This document shows, in pieces, positions 1-7,321 of a stretch of 8,010 nucleotides of DNA (the stretch's first letter is position 1; every line of letters begins with the position of its first letter). The position numbers and the translations under genes are program-made. Under the pieces are notes generated by a model. It was given only the letters and a program-made list of their open reading frames with translations. It searched no databases and was not told the DNA's origin. Source of the stretch: Candidatus Aenigmatarchaeota archaeon (GTDB lineage: Archaea > Aenigmatarchaeota > Aenigmatarchaeia > Aenigmatarchaeales > Aenigmatarchaeaceae); the NCBI GenBank assembly GCA_017608545.1, contig JAFCFQ010000011.1, positions 1-8,010 on the forward strand. Reading direction: 5' to 3'.

Positions 1-2427
1 GATTGGACAGTACCTGAAGATATAAGAAATGATCCTGTAATAGTTGGTGGTAAACCTCTTGATAGTGTTTATGCTGATTATCAAGAAGAAATGAATATGA
101 TTAATAAAGCTTTTATTGAAATCATGGTTAGAGGTGATATGAAAGGTAGAGTTTTTACATGGCCAATTCCAACGTATAATATAACTAAAGATTTAGACTG
201 GGGTAATGAAAATCTTGATTTATTATTTGAAATGACATCAAAATACGGATTACCATACTTCCAGAATTTTATAAAAAGCGACTTAAAACCTTCTGATGTA
301 AGGGCAATGTGTTTGCATGGTAACGAGAAGATAATAGTAAAAGATGAAAATGATAATATAAGGAGATTGAAAATTAGAAAATTAATAGAGGAGTATTCAA
401 AAGGGAATGATGAATGGTCTGAACCAAACAAAAATATAATGACTTTATCATTAAATCCTATAACTTATGAAATAGAATGGGCAAGTATAAAAAACCTTCT
501 GAAAACTAAAGGTAATGTGATTGTTAAAATCAAAACTACTGACGGAAAGGAAATAAGAGTATCTGATAATCATCCTATAGCAGTTTATACCAAAGAAGGA
601 ATTACCACTAAACCTGCAATAGAGATTACAAGTGAAGATTTGTTAATTACAACAAGAACAGCTCAAAAGTTACTAAATGTGAGTTATCAAAAAATAGATG
701 ATATAGTTTTGGATGAAGAAATGGCATTCTTTTTAGGTCTGTTTATAGCTGAAGGAAATTATTTATATGAAAACAGAGAAAACATCTCAACTTTTGGTTT
801 AGCAAAAGGAATACAATTTAGTTTTAATTCCAACGAAGAAAAATTGATCAAATTCATTAAAGATTTTGCAATGAAGAGATTAGGAAAAAATGTAATAATA
901 AGAAAAGATCCAAGGTATAACACTAAATATTGTTACATTTATGATGCTGATTTTTCTAGAAAAATATCTAAATACATTAACAAAAAAGGAGAATTACATA
1001 ATATATTCTTCAATTCACCTGCAACAGTCATTGCTTCATTTCTTAAAGGTTTTTTCGTTGGAGATGGGTATAAAAGAGGTAATGAAATTCATATTAATGA
1101 CCCTGACCTCGCTGAAGATTTATGTTTACTATTTACTTTGATAGGAATTCCAATAACTTTCAGAAAGAGAAATGATTCTCAAGTGATAAGAATCCAACAT
1201 GTTATGGGAAGAGGTAGTCATGGAACCATTAAAAATGATATACTTTATAACAGGGTTCCACAATTTTTAGTTAGGACTGGTAAGAATAAACATTTTTATA
1301 ATTATTATTGTTTAGTAAGCAAAACTGCTATAGAAAAACATAATGCATATACAGAAGAATGCATAAGATTGTTAAATGGTTGTTTTTCGGTCGTTAAAGT
1401 TGAAAGTAAAATTGTTGAAATTTTAGATAAACCAATAGATTTTTATGATATAGAACTTGATAAAAATCATTTTTTTGTTCACTCTTTAGGAAACATAACA
1501 CATAATTGTTGCAGACTCCAACTTAATTTAAAAGAATTGAAACATAAAACTGGAGGATTGTTTGGTTTTGGAGAATCAACTGGTAGTATAGGTGTTGTTA
1601 CAATAAACATGCCTAGAATCGGTTATTTCTCAAAAAATGAAGATGAATTTTTCGAGAGACTAGAGAGACTAATGTACCTTGCAAAAGTTTCTCTTGAAAT
1701 AAAAAGAAAATTAGTATCTAGAATGATGAATATTGGGATGTTGCCATTTTCAAAAAGATATCTTGGTAATTTTGACCATCATTTTTCTACAATAGGTCTA
1801 GTTGGTATGAATGAAGCATGTTTGAACTTTTTAGGTGAAAACATAGCAACAGAAAATGGAAGAAAGTTTGCAATAAAAGTTCTGGATTTCATGAGAAAAA
1901 AAATAACAGAATTTCAAGAAGAAACAGGTCATATATACAATTTAGAAGCAACACCAGCAGAAGGAACTTCTTATAGGTTGGCAAAAATAGATAAGGCGAA
2001 ATATCCAAAAATCATAACTGCTGGAGAAAATGTTCCTTATTATACAAATTCTACACAACTTCCAGTAAATTATACTGATGATATTTTTTGGGCATTGAAA
2101 CATCAAGAAGAATTACAAAGAAGATATACGGGTGGGACAGTATTTCACACTTTCTTAGGAGAATCTCCTAATGGAGGAGAAACAATAAAATTACTTGTTA
2201 GAAAAATCGCATCTAACTTTGCTATACCTTACTTTACAATAACACCTACTTTCTCAATTTGTCAAACACACGGATATATAAAAGGTGAACACTTTAAATG
2301 CCCAACATGTGGATCGAAAACAGAAGTTTTTTCAAGAGTTGTTGGTTATATAAGACCTGTTCAACATTGGAACAAAGGAAAACAAGAAGAATTTAAACAA
2401 AGGTTAGAATTTAAAATTCCTAATTAA
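1..2427 (+). CDS. nrdD: Anaerobic (class III) ribonucleoside-triphosphate reductase, intein-containing, 5' partial
   Basis: Glycyl-radical enzyme that reduces ribonucleoside triphosphates to deoxynucleotides without oxygen, in the cytoplasm. The frame is open from base 1 and the residues before the first ATG (base 91) are family-like (for example YADYQEEM), so the true start and the N-terminal ATP-cone region lie upstream. Family signatures seen: VFTWPIPTYNITKDLDW, GLPYFQNFI, then, after removal of the intein at 310-1506, RAM joined to CCRLQL, followed by TGSIGVVTINMPRIGY. The C-terminus has a zinc site of CxxH then CxxC (CQTH, CPTC) and the glycyl-radical motif RVVGYIRP, with the radical glycine codon at 2344-2346. 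Exteins visible here are 103 and 306 residues. It ends with tandem stops TAA TAG, and nrdG follows after 9 bases. Family identity is sure; which reductant it uses (formate or thioredoxin-like) is not decided here. Confidence 0.96.
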   Translation, partial: DWTVPEDIRNDPVIVGGKPLDSVYADYQEEMNMINKAFIEIMVRGDMKGRVFTWPIPTYNITKDLDWGNENLDLLFEMTSKYGLPYFQNFIKSDLKPSDVRAMCLHGNEKIIVKDENDNIRRLKIRKLIEEYSKGNDEWSEPNKNIMTLSLNPITYEIEWASIKNLLKTKGNVIVKIKTTDGKEIRVSDNHPIAVYTKEGITTKPAIEITSEDLLITTRTAQKLLNVSYQKIDDIVLDEEMAFFLGLFIAEGNYLYENRENISTFGLAKGIQFSFNSNEEKLIKFIKDFAMKRLGKNVIIRKDPRYNTKYCYIYDADFSRKISKYINKKGELHNIFFNSPATVIASFLKGFFVGDGYKRGNEIHINDPDLAEDLCLLFTLIGIPITFRKRNDSQVIRIQHVMGRGSHGTIKNDILYNRVPQFLVRTGKNKHFYNYYCLVSKTAIEKHNAYTEECIRLLNGCFSVVKVESKIVEILDKPIDFYDIELDKNHFFVHSLGNITHNCCRLQLNLKELKHKTGGLFGFGESTGSIGVVTINMPRIGYFSKNEDEFFERLERLMYLAKVSLEIKRKLVSRMMNIGMLPFSKRYLGNFDHHFSTIGLVGMNEACLNFLGENIATENGRKFAIKVLDFMRKKITEFQEETGHIYNLEATPAEGTSYRLAKIDKAKYPKIITAGENVPYYTNSTQLPVNYTDDIFWALKHQEELQRRYTGGTVFHTFLGESPNGGETIKLLVRKIASNFAIPYFTITPTFSICQTHGYIKGEHFKCPTCGSKTEVFSRVVGYIRPVQHWNKGKQEEFKQRLEFKIPN
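310..1506 (+). mobile_element. Intein in NrdD with LAGLIDADG homing endonuclease
   Basis: A self-splicing protein element of 399 residues, translated in frame inside NrdD. It begins with the nucleophile Cys1 (CLHGNEKIIV, block A). Block B is at about residues 70-92 (RVSDNHPIAV, His88), with Ser where Thr is usual. Block F is at about 378-391 (FYDIELDKNHFFV). It ends in His398-Asn399 followed by Cys+1 of the host (block G, ITHN then C). All residues needed for class 1 splicing are therefore present. Removing it rejoins RAM to CCRLQL and restores a continuous NrdD motif, which fixes both boundaries. Codon and base use look as A/T-rich as the host gene, so there is no sign of very recent arrival. 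M. jannaschii NrdD is also known to carry inteins; whether this is one of the same insertion sites is not known from the sequence. Confidence 0.96.
715..1380 (+). other. Homing endonuclease domain of the NrdD intein
   Basis: Two-motif LAGLIDADG (DOD) endonuclease inserted between the N- and C-terminal splicing segments of the intein. Motif 1 is LGLFIAEG at intein residues 142-149, with the acidic catalytic residue Glu148. Motif 2 is LKGFFVGDG at 245-253, with Asp252. The roughly 104-residue spacing is normal for a monomeric enzyme. Both acidic residues and the following glycines are retained and the frame is unbroken, so the domain looks able to cut. Its expected target is the intein-free nrdD allele across the RAM/CCRL junction. 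Domain edges are approximate. Confidence 0.85.
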
Positions 2428-2436
2428 TAGATATAC

Positions 2437-3126
2437 ATGATAATAAAAGGTTTACAAAAACAAACTGTCATTGATTATCCTGGAAAAATAGCATGTACAA
2501 TTTTTACTTTTGGTTGTAATTTTAGATGTAAATATTGTCACAATCCAGAACTTGTTATTGATGATGGCAGGCCAGAAATAAAAGAAATAGAAATTTTAGA
2601 GTTTCTAAAAAGTAGAAAAGGTTTCTTGGATGGAGTTTGTATTACAGGTGGTGAACCAACTTTGCATAAGGATCTTCCAGATTTTATTCGAAAAATTAAA
2701 AACTTAGGATTTCTTGTTAAATTAGATACCAATGGAACTAATCCAGAAATGTTAAAAGGATTGATAGAAGAAAAATTAGTTGATTATATTGCAATGGATA
2801 TAAAAGCGCCTTTAGATTTTTATGAAAATGTTGTTAACGTTAAGGTAAATAAAGATGATATCCAAAAAAGTATTGATTTAATTAGAAAACTAAAAGAATA
2901 TGAATTTAGAACTACTGTCGTTCCCGGTTTATTTAATGAAAATCATGCAAAACTAATTGGTGAATGGCTTAAAGGTTCAAAAAGATTTTACGTACAACAA
3001 TTTAGAGGAATTAAAACTTTAGACAAGAATTTTGTTAATAAAAAACCTTTTACTAAAGAAGAATTAATAAAATTTCGTAATATATTAAAACCTTATTTTG
3101 AAACTTGTGAAATAAGAGGAGTTTAA
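2437..3126 (+). CDS. nrdG: Anaerobic ribonucleotide reductase activating protein (radical SAM)
   Basis: Activase that cleaves S-adenosylmethionine with a reduced [4Fe-4S] cluster and puts the glycyl radical on NrdD. The 229 residues open with GLQKQTVIDYPGK, typical of the NrdG2/PflA-like branch. The cluster-binding CxxxCxxC is at Cys27, Cys31 and Cys34 (CNFRCKYC), and the SAM-binding GGEPT is at 71-75. The length is full for this branch, which is longer than the roughly 155-residue E. coli NrdG. It lies 9 bases after nrdD, so the two are surely co-transcribed. No Shine-Dalgarno sequence is visible before the ATG. The first ATG after the nrdD stop gives the expected N-terminus. Its 3' end overlaps the convergent small membrane-protein gene by 4 bases (3123-3126). 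Other radical-SAM activases look similar, but the position after nrdD settles the role. Confidence 0.95.
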   Translation: MIIKGLQKQTVIDYPGKIACTIFTFGCNFRCKYCHNPELVIDDGRPEIKEIEILEFLKSRKGFLDGVCITGGEPTLHKDLPDFIRKIKNLGFLVKLDTNGTNPEMLKGLIEEKLVDYIAMDIKAPLDFYENVVNVKVNKDDIQKSIDLIRKLKEYEFRTTVVPGLFNENHAKLIGEWLKGSKRFYVQQFRGIKTLDKNFVNKKPFTKEELIKFRNILKPYFETCEIRGV

Positions 3127-3308
3127 TCTTGTGGATGTATCATAACCGCCACTAATATTAAAACTGTAAAAGCTATCCATCCACCCCAGCATAAAGGATC
3201 TCCTAAACCTTCTTCCATTTTATTTAAAGCTTGACAACCTGTTATACCCAAATACCACAAAAGAACTAATGCAATAAAAATTGTTCCTGAAATTTTGATG
3301 TCAACCAT
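3123..3308 (-). CDS. Small two-helix membrane protein, unknown function
   Basis: A 61-residue protein I do not recognise. Two hydrophobic segments fit membrane helices at about residues 6-24 (ISGTIFIALVLLWYLGITG) and 41-57 (WGGWIAFTVLILVAVMI). They are joined by a net-acidic loop, probably outside the cell, bounded by Cys25 and Cys40. The protein is rich in Trp and Gly around the second helix (LCWGGW). It starts with ATG and has no Shine-Dalgarno; a TATA-like stretch (GTATAAAAAATC) sits upstream. It lies 36 bases after tldE on the same strand, so it could be read from the tldE transcript or from its own start. It overlaps the nrdG stop by 4 bases, tail to tail. The clean hydrophobic pattern and tight fit between genes favour a real gene. 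Function unknown. Confidence 0.62.
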   Translation of the reverse strand: MVDIKISGTIFIALVLLWYLGITGCQALNKMEEGLGDPLCWGGWIAFTVLILVAVMIHPQD

Positions 3309-3344
3309 AATTTGAATTGATTTTTTATACTAATAAATATTTCC

Positions 3345-4652
3345 TTACATTGTAGATTGTGTTATATTAACATCTTTTACTAGAACATAAGGTGTGAAAA
3401 CCGGAATTTGAAAATCAAGACCCCACCAAATTATCCATTCTGGTTTATTAGAAATATTTACAATATTTTCTAAAATTCTCTGAAGGTTATCAGAAATTCT
3501 TATTTCTTTTATTGATTTTATAATTTCACCATTTTTTATTAAAAATATGCCATCTCTTGGAATCGTTGAAAAATCGCCTTTTAAGTAGTTTTGAAATCTT
3601 GTGTACCAAATATTTGTTATGTACAAGCCATTAAAATCTTCAAATAACTTTTCTTTTGAAATTTTACCTTTTTTCAGAATAATATTTCTAGGATAAGGTA
3701 CGATTAAACCTGCATTGGCTGTTGTTTTGATTTTATATTTTCTAGCAGTAGAAGTGTTATGTAAATAATTTTTAAGAAAACCTTCATCTATGATAACTGT
3801 TTTTTTAGTTGGAACACCTTCATCATCAAAAGAAGTTGAATGATAACCATTTGCTATTTTACCATTATCAAATATTGTTACAATATTATTTGCAACTTTT
3901 TTTCCTATTTTATTTCTTAAAAAAGACATCCCGCTATCAACATAAAATATTGAAGAAAAAATTCCTACAACAGATAACAAATTTGCTGCTGATAAAGGAT
4001 CGAATATTATGTCATATTTTCCTGCCTTTATTTTTTCTGGATTTTTTGCTAACTTGGATATTTCACCTGCTTTTTTTCCTACTTTTTCTGGATTAATAAA
4101 ACTTAAATTTCTAGAACAAGAAGCAGAGTGACCTGTTTCATCATCTTTGTTAAAAGCTCTTATTGATAATTTAATTGATGTCGCTTTTTCGGATACAGAA
4201 ATGTTTGTTGATGTTTTCAATTCTCTTTCATTAACATCTGTATAAACAACACCAGCAGTATTTTTACTGTTTTCCAAAGCAGAATTAATCATACTTTCTG
4301 TTATGTCTAAAAGATCTGCATTAACAATTCTTTTATCAAAAACTTTTGGAATTTTTTTATATTCAAACGGTCCTTCAGCTATTCCAAAATAATCTTGATT
4401 TGGTTTTATAAATTTAGCATACTTTATCAAATCTTTAATAGTATTTTTAATATTTTTTTCAGAAGGATCAAAAATTATGGTATTTACAATTCTTTTTTTG
4501 TAAGATAAAAATATCTTATAATTTAAAATATTCCAAGTCTTAAAAATTTGAATATTGTTATTAGCAAATCTGACTTGCTTCGTTTCTCCTGAATTTTTTT
4601 CTATAACAACATCATCTGCACCATTTTTTAATGCAAATTTTATAAAATCCAT
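3345..4652 (-). CDS. tldE: TldE/PmbA-type subunit of the TldD-TldE protease
   Basis: Partner subunit of the TldD/TldE (PmbA) peptidase, which in bacteria degrades unfolded peptides, matures microcin B17 and clears the CcdA antitoxin; archaeal substrates are not established. The 435 residues follow the family fold: N-terminal strand/helix region, then KYDIIFDPLSAANLL at about 212-226 and FDDEGVPT at about 275-282, parallel to KYDVVLSPEL and YDDEG in TldD. The HExxxH metal motif of TldD is absent at the equivalent place, which is normal for TldE and not a defect. I chose ATG 4650-4652 because it lies 2 bases after the tldD stop and has GGTG 5 bases upstream. The longer form from 4703 would overlap tldD by 49 bases and add 17 residues (MVWRSAYKIKKYSFGVK) unlike the family. 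Could be called pmbA. Confidence 0.92.
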   Translation of the reverse strand: MDFIKFALKNGADDVVIEKNSGETKQVRFANNNIQIFKTWNILNYKIFLSYKKRIVNTIIFDPSEKNIKNTIKDLIKYAKFIKPNQDYFGIAEGPFEYKKIPKVFDKRIVNADLLDITESMINSALENSKNTAGVVYTDVNERELKTSTNISVSEKATSIKLSIRAFNKDDETGHSASCSRNLSFINPEKVGKKAGEISKLAKNPEKIKAGKYDIIFDPLSAANLLSVVGIFSSIFYVDSGMSFLRNKIGKKVANNIVTIFDNGKIANGYHSTSFDDEGVPTKKTVIIDEGFLKNYLHNTSTARKYKIKTTANAGLIVPYPRNIILKKGKISKEKLFEDFNGLYITNIWYTRFQNYLKGDFSTIPRDGIFLIKNGEIIKSIKEIRISDNLQRILENIVNISNKPEWIIWWGLDFQIPVFTPYVLVKDVNITQSTM

Positions 4653-4654
4653 TT

Positions 4655-6061
4655 TTACACCAAAACTATATTTCTTAATCTTATATGCGGACCGCCAAAC
4701 CAAACAGGAATCCCTTGCATTGGATCACTTTTACCACAAGTTCCTGCTGCAAATTCTAAATCCTTTCCAACAGCATCTATACTACTCCAGAATGCAGGTG
4801 TTGTTATCTCTAATATTGGACTTTTCACAAGCTTATTAATTTTACCGTTTTTTATTAGATAAGACTCCAAACCAGTATATTTTTGGTTATACCTTTTATC
4901 ATCAATGTTCCATTCCATGTAAGACTTGATATAAACCCCGTTTTTTATGGTTTCTAGCAATTCATCAAAACTGTAATTACCTGGTAGAACAAATGTATTC
5001 GCCATTCTTACTATAGGCTCAGAAAACCATTCGTTTGCTCTTGATGAAGCATTACTATTTACCCCAAACTCAGCAGCTGTTTCTCTGTTTTGAAGAAAAG
5101 AATTAATTATCCCATTTTTTATTAAAAATCTTCTCCCAGCCTTAACACCTTCATCATCATACAAATAAAAACCATAACTGTTAGGAATAGTTGGATCATC
5201 TATTAAATTAACAACTTCTGATCCTATTCTTTTTCCCAACATATCCTTTTTTACAAAAGATTTTCCAGCTTGCGCAGCTTCTCTTCCTAATATTCTGTCT
5301 GCTTCATAAGGATGACCACAACTTTCATGAGAAGCTATTCCTGTTAATTCTGGTGAAAGAACAACATCATATTTACCTATTGGCAATTTTTTTGCTTTAG
5401 CAATTTTAGGTAACATTTTTGCTTCGTTTAAAATTTTTTGCTTTAATTTCCATTTATTTAATAATTCCCAACCTCCAGTACCACCATATTGGAAAACTCT
5501 TTGTTCACTAAAACCGTTAGAAAGAAAAGTTATCATGTATTCAAAACTTATCCTCGGTATTTTGGATAAAATGAATGTTCCTTCTGAATTCATGAATATT
5601 TTTTCTCTTATTTCATCTGAATATTCAAAAAATCTTATTGGTAATTTAATTTTTGTTTTTATTAATTCTTTCTCTATTTCAAGAATTTTCTTAATCTTCC
5701 TTTCTAAACTAACATTTTCAAGTTTAATTTTTTCTTTAACAATATATTTATCTTTGAATGTTTTCTCTTCTGAAAACTTTATCGGTTTTTTTAGAATTTT
5801 CTTAGAAAGTTTAGCAAGTTTTAATGCTTTGTTTACTTGTTGTTTCAAATTTGAAAATTTAAGATCATTGGTAGAAGAAAAACCTAAAAAACCATTTTTT
5901 AAAATTCTTATAGAAATCCCAAAACTTTTATTAATTTCTGTAGCTTCTAAATTTCCATTCTTTATTATAATTTTATTCTTTTTTGCATTTTCAAATCTAA
6001 CCTCTGCGTAATCTGAAAGTTTCTCTGCATATATTAGTATCTTTTTAACTAGATCTAGCAT
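4655..6061 (-). CDS. tldD: TldD, zinc-binding subunit of the TldD-TldE metalloprotease
   Basis: Catalytic metal-bearing subunit of the cytoplasmic TldD/TldE peptidase. The 468 residues match the family length. The metal site is complete: HESCGH (HExxxH) at residues 245-250 inside SPELTGIASHESCGHPYE, and a third ligand candidate, Cys442, in AGTCGKSDPMQGIPVW near the C-terminus. Other family marks are YDDEGVKAGRRFLIKNG (about 301-317), SSRANEW (339-345) and the final FGGPHIRLRN. The ATG at 6061 is the natural family start (MLDLVKKIL). It has no Shine-Dalgarno but a TATA-like box about 25 bases upstream, suggesting a leaderless transcript. tldE follows after 2 bases, and the tldE Shine-Dalgarno lies in the last codon of tldD, so the subunits should be made in balanced amounts. 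dnaG lies 96 bases upstream on the same strand. Confidence 0.96.
   Translation of the reverse strand: MLDLVKKILIYAEKLSDYAEVRFENAKKNKIIIKNGNLEATEINKSFGISIRILKNGFLGFSSTNDLKFSNLKQQVNKALKLAKLSKKILKKPIKFSEEKTFKDKYIVKEKIKLENVSLERKIKKILEIEKELIKTKIKLPIRFFEYSDEIREKIFMNSEGTFILSKIPRISFEYMITFLSNGFSEQRVFQYGGTGGWELLNKWKLKQKILNEAKMLPKIAKAKKLPIGKYDVVLSPELTGIASHESCGHPYEADRILGREAAQAGKSFVKKDMLGKRIGSEVVNLIDDPTIPNSYGFYLYDDEGVKAGRRFLIKNGIINSFLQNRETAAEFGVNSNASSRANEWFSEPIVRMANTFVLPGNYSFDELLETIKNGVYIKSYMEWNIDDKRYNQKYTGLESYLIKNGKINKLVKSPILEITTPAFWSSIDAVGKDLEFAAGTCGKSDPMQGIPVWFGGPHIRLRNIVLV
4658..4661 (-). promoter_or_regulatory. Shine-Dalgarno of tldE (decides the start)
   Basis: Minus-strand GGTG, 5 bases before ATG 4652. 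It is formed by the last sense codon of tldD (TTG GTG TAA), so ribosomes finishing tldD can restart at tldE. It supports the shorter TldE start over the one at 4703. Confidence 0.6.
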
Positions 6062-6078
6062 TTCTATAATTTATTTTA

Positions 6079-6092
6079 TGAAATATATTAAA
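6079..6092 (-). promoter_or_regulatory. Candidate TATA box of tldD
   Basis: The minus strand reads TTTTAATATATTTC, with its centre about 25 bases before the tldD ATG. An archaeal TATA box lies about 26 bases before the transcription start, so this would give a transcript starting at or next to the ATG, matching the missing Shine-Dalgarno. The whole spacer is A/T-rich, so chance matches are easy. Confidence 0.45.
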
Positions 6093-6134
6093 ATTTGTTG
6101 CTTAATCTAAATGTTTGAATCACTTAAATATACA

Positions 6135-6159
6135 GATACCAACTAAAATGGTTGATATC
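6135..6159 (-). terminator. Hairpin at the dnaG stop codon, possible terminator
   Basis: On the minus strand GATATCAAC and GTTGGTATC form a 9-pair stem around the 7-base loop CATTTTA, starting inside the dnaG TGA. One pair is U-G in minus-strand RNA but would be a C/A mismatch in plus-strand RNA, which favours a role in the dnaG transcript. No strong oligo-U tract follows (TGTATATTTAAG), so termination is uncertain; RNA stabilisation is an alternative. Confidence 0.35.
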
Positions 6160-7321
6160 ATTTTAAATCATGTATAGTTAAAATATTTACTCCTTCAGGT
6201 GTTCTTATTCTTCCTACTTTCATTCCAACAATGTATTTTATTCCATTATGCAAACAATGATTGACTAGTTTTTGATCAATATCACCATCAAATACTAAGG
6301 TATTTGCATTCAACCCACGCATAGCTGAAAACATCTCTTTTACAGGAACTCTCCCTAATATCCCTAAGTTATCATCAAGAAAACAAGCTGCTCTTGTGCC
6401 TATTAAATCTTCTAAAACTGTTTTAAAAGCTTCGAGTTTATCGCCTTCAATTTTCACACGTGTATAAATTTGTCTTTCTTGTTTTCTTTCTTCATTTTTA
6501 ACGTCTGTTTTCATCTGATCAGCAGGCATTTTATTTCTTAAAAGTTTATATATTTCTTTTTTTTGTAAATCCTCTACTTCTTTTCCTTTTGGTGCTCTTA
6601 TTACAAAATCTAATTCACAAACTGACATTAATTCTTTTAATATTAAATCGCCACCTCTATCTCCATCCAAAAAAGCTGTTGTTATTTTTTCTTTAGATAA
6701 ATCAATAATAGCTTTAGGAATCGATGTTCCTTCTATAGCAATAACATTTTTTATACCGTTTTTAAGAAGGTTAATAACATCAGCTCTTCCTTCAACAATT
6801 ATAATTTCATCATAATTTTCTATATCAGGACCAGCTGGTAAGCCTTTAAATTCTGATATCTCTTTTCCTCTAACAGCTTCTTTTATTTGTTCTGATATTT
6901 GTTGAGCATCGAGGACATCTTCTTGGAACATCCTACTTAACAATTCTTTTGCCCTTTCTATAACGTATTTTCTTTTACTTATTCTTACGTCCTCAATTTT
7001 TTCAACATTAATTTTAGCCAAACAAGGTCCTACTCTTTCTATTGTCTCTATACAAGCTGCTATCAAAGCTGTTTCAGAACTATCCAACGATGAAGGAATT
7101 GTAATTATTCCTGATGTTTTTCCATTACGATTTTTCATTTCAACATCAATTCTTCCAATTCTTCCTGTTTTTTGTAATTCTCTTAATTCCATGTCAGGGC
7201 CTAGCAAACCTTCTGTTTGCCCAAAAACTGCTCCTATTACATCTGGTTTCTCAACAGTTCCATCAGCTTCAAATCTAGCATAAATTGTGTATTTTGAAGT
7301 AGCTTGAGCTAATTTACTCAT
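6158..7321 (-). CDS. dnaG: Archaeal DnaG-type primase (TOPRIM)
   Basis: Archaeal DnaG, a TOPRIM protein shown in other archaea to have primase activity and to associate with the RNA exosome. The 387 residues are near the usual archaeal length. It starts with the conserved KYTIYARFEADGTVEKPDV region and has GAVFGQTEGLLG at about 30-41, family marks not found in bacterial DnaG. The TOPRIM core is seen as IIIVEGRADV (Glu177) and FLDGDRGGD (Asp219, Asp221, Asp225), the expected metal-binding residues. A charged linker (about 264-286) precedes the archaeal C-terminal domain (TLVFDGDIDQ, VGMKVGRI). There is no N-terminal zinc finger, as expected. The start ATG at 7321 overlaps the stop of the upstream TOPRIM gene (ATGA), with GGGGTG 7 bases before it. 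A hairpin sits at its stop codon. Confidence 0.96.
   Translation of the reverse strand: MSKLAQATSKYTIYARFEADGTVEKPDVIGAVFGQTEGLLGPDMELRELQKTGRIGRIDVEMKNRNGKTSGIITIPSSLDSSETALIAACIETIERVGPCLAKINVEKIEDVRISKRKYVIERAKELLSRMFQEDVLDAQQISEQIKEAVRGKEISEFKGLPAGPDIENYDEIIIVEGRADVINLLKNGIKNVIAIEGTSIPKAIIDLSKEKITTAFLDGDRGGDLILKELMSVCELDFVIRAPKGKEVEDLQKKEIYKLLRNKMPADQMKTDVKNEERKQERQIYTRVKIEGDKLEAFKTVLEDLIGTRAACFLDDNLGILGRVPVKEMFSAMRGLNANTLVFDGDIDQKLVNHCLHNGIKYIVGMKVGRIRTPEGVNILTIHDLK

Noticed and set aside
81..431. Minus-strand frame opposite nrdD
   Set aside because: Shadow of the conserved NrdD frame; low-complexity Phe/Ser/Ile-rich product typical of the antisense of an A/T-rich gene.
941..1141. Small plus-strand frame inside the intein
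   Set aside because: Out of frame with the intact endonuclease domain and without recognisable features.
91..2427. ATG at 91 as the start of nrdD
   Set aside because: The frame is open to base 1 and the 30 codons before the ATG are family-like, so the gene simply begins outside the window.
3809..4096. Plus-strand frames opposite tldE and tldD (also 4555-4839 and 5535-6011)
   Set aside because: They lie fully or mostly antisense to well-supported genes and encode Phe/Leu/Ile-rich products without motifs; apparent membrane segments there come from antisense Lys/Glu codons.
3345..4652. TldE as a dead TldD copy because HExxxH is missing
   Set aside because: Absence of the metal motif is the normal state of TldE/PmbA, and the gene is intact next to an intact tldD.
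3345..4703. Longer TldE starting at 4703
   Set aside because: It would overlap tldD by 49 bases and add 17 residues unlike the family; ATG 4652 has a GGTG site and a 2-base gap from tldD.
6062..6157. RNA gene or riboswitch in the longest spacer
   Set aside because: Only 96 A/T-rich bases holding one short hairpin and TATA-like stretches; no tRNA-like or structured RNA pattern seen.
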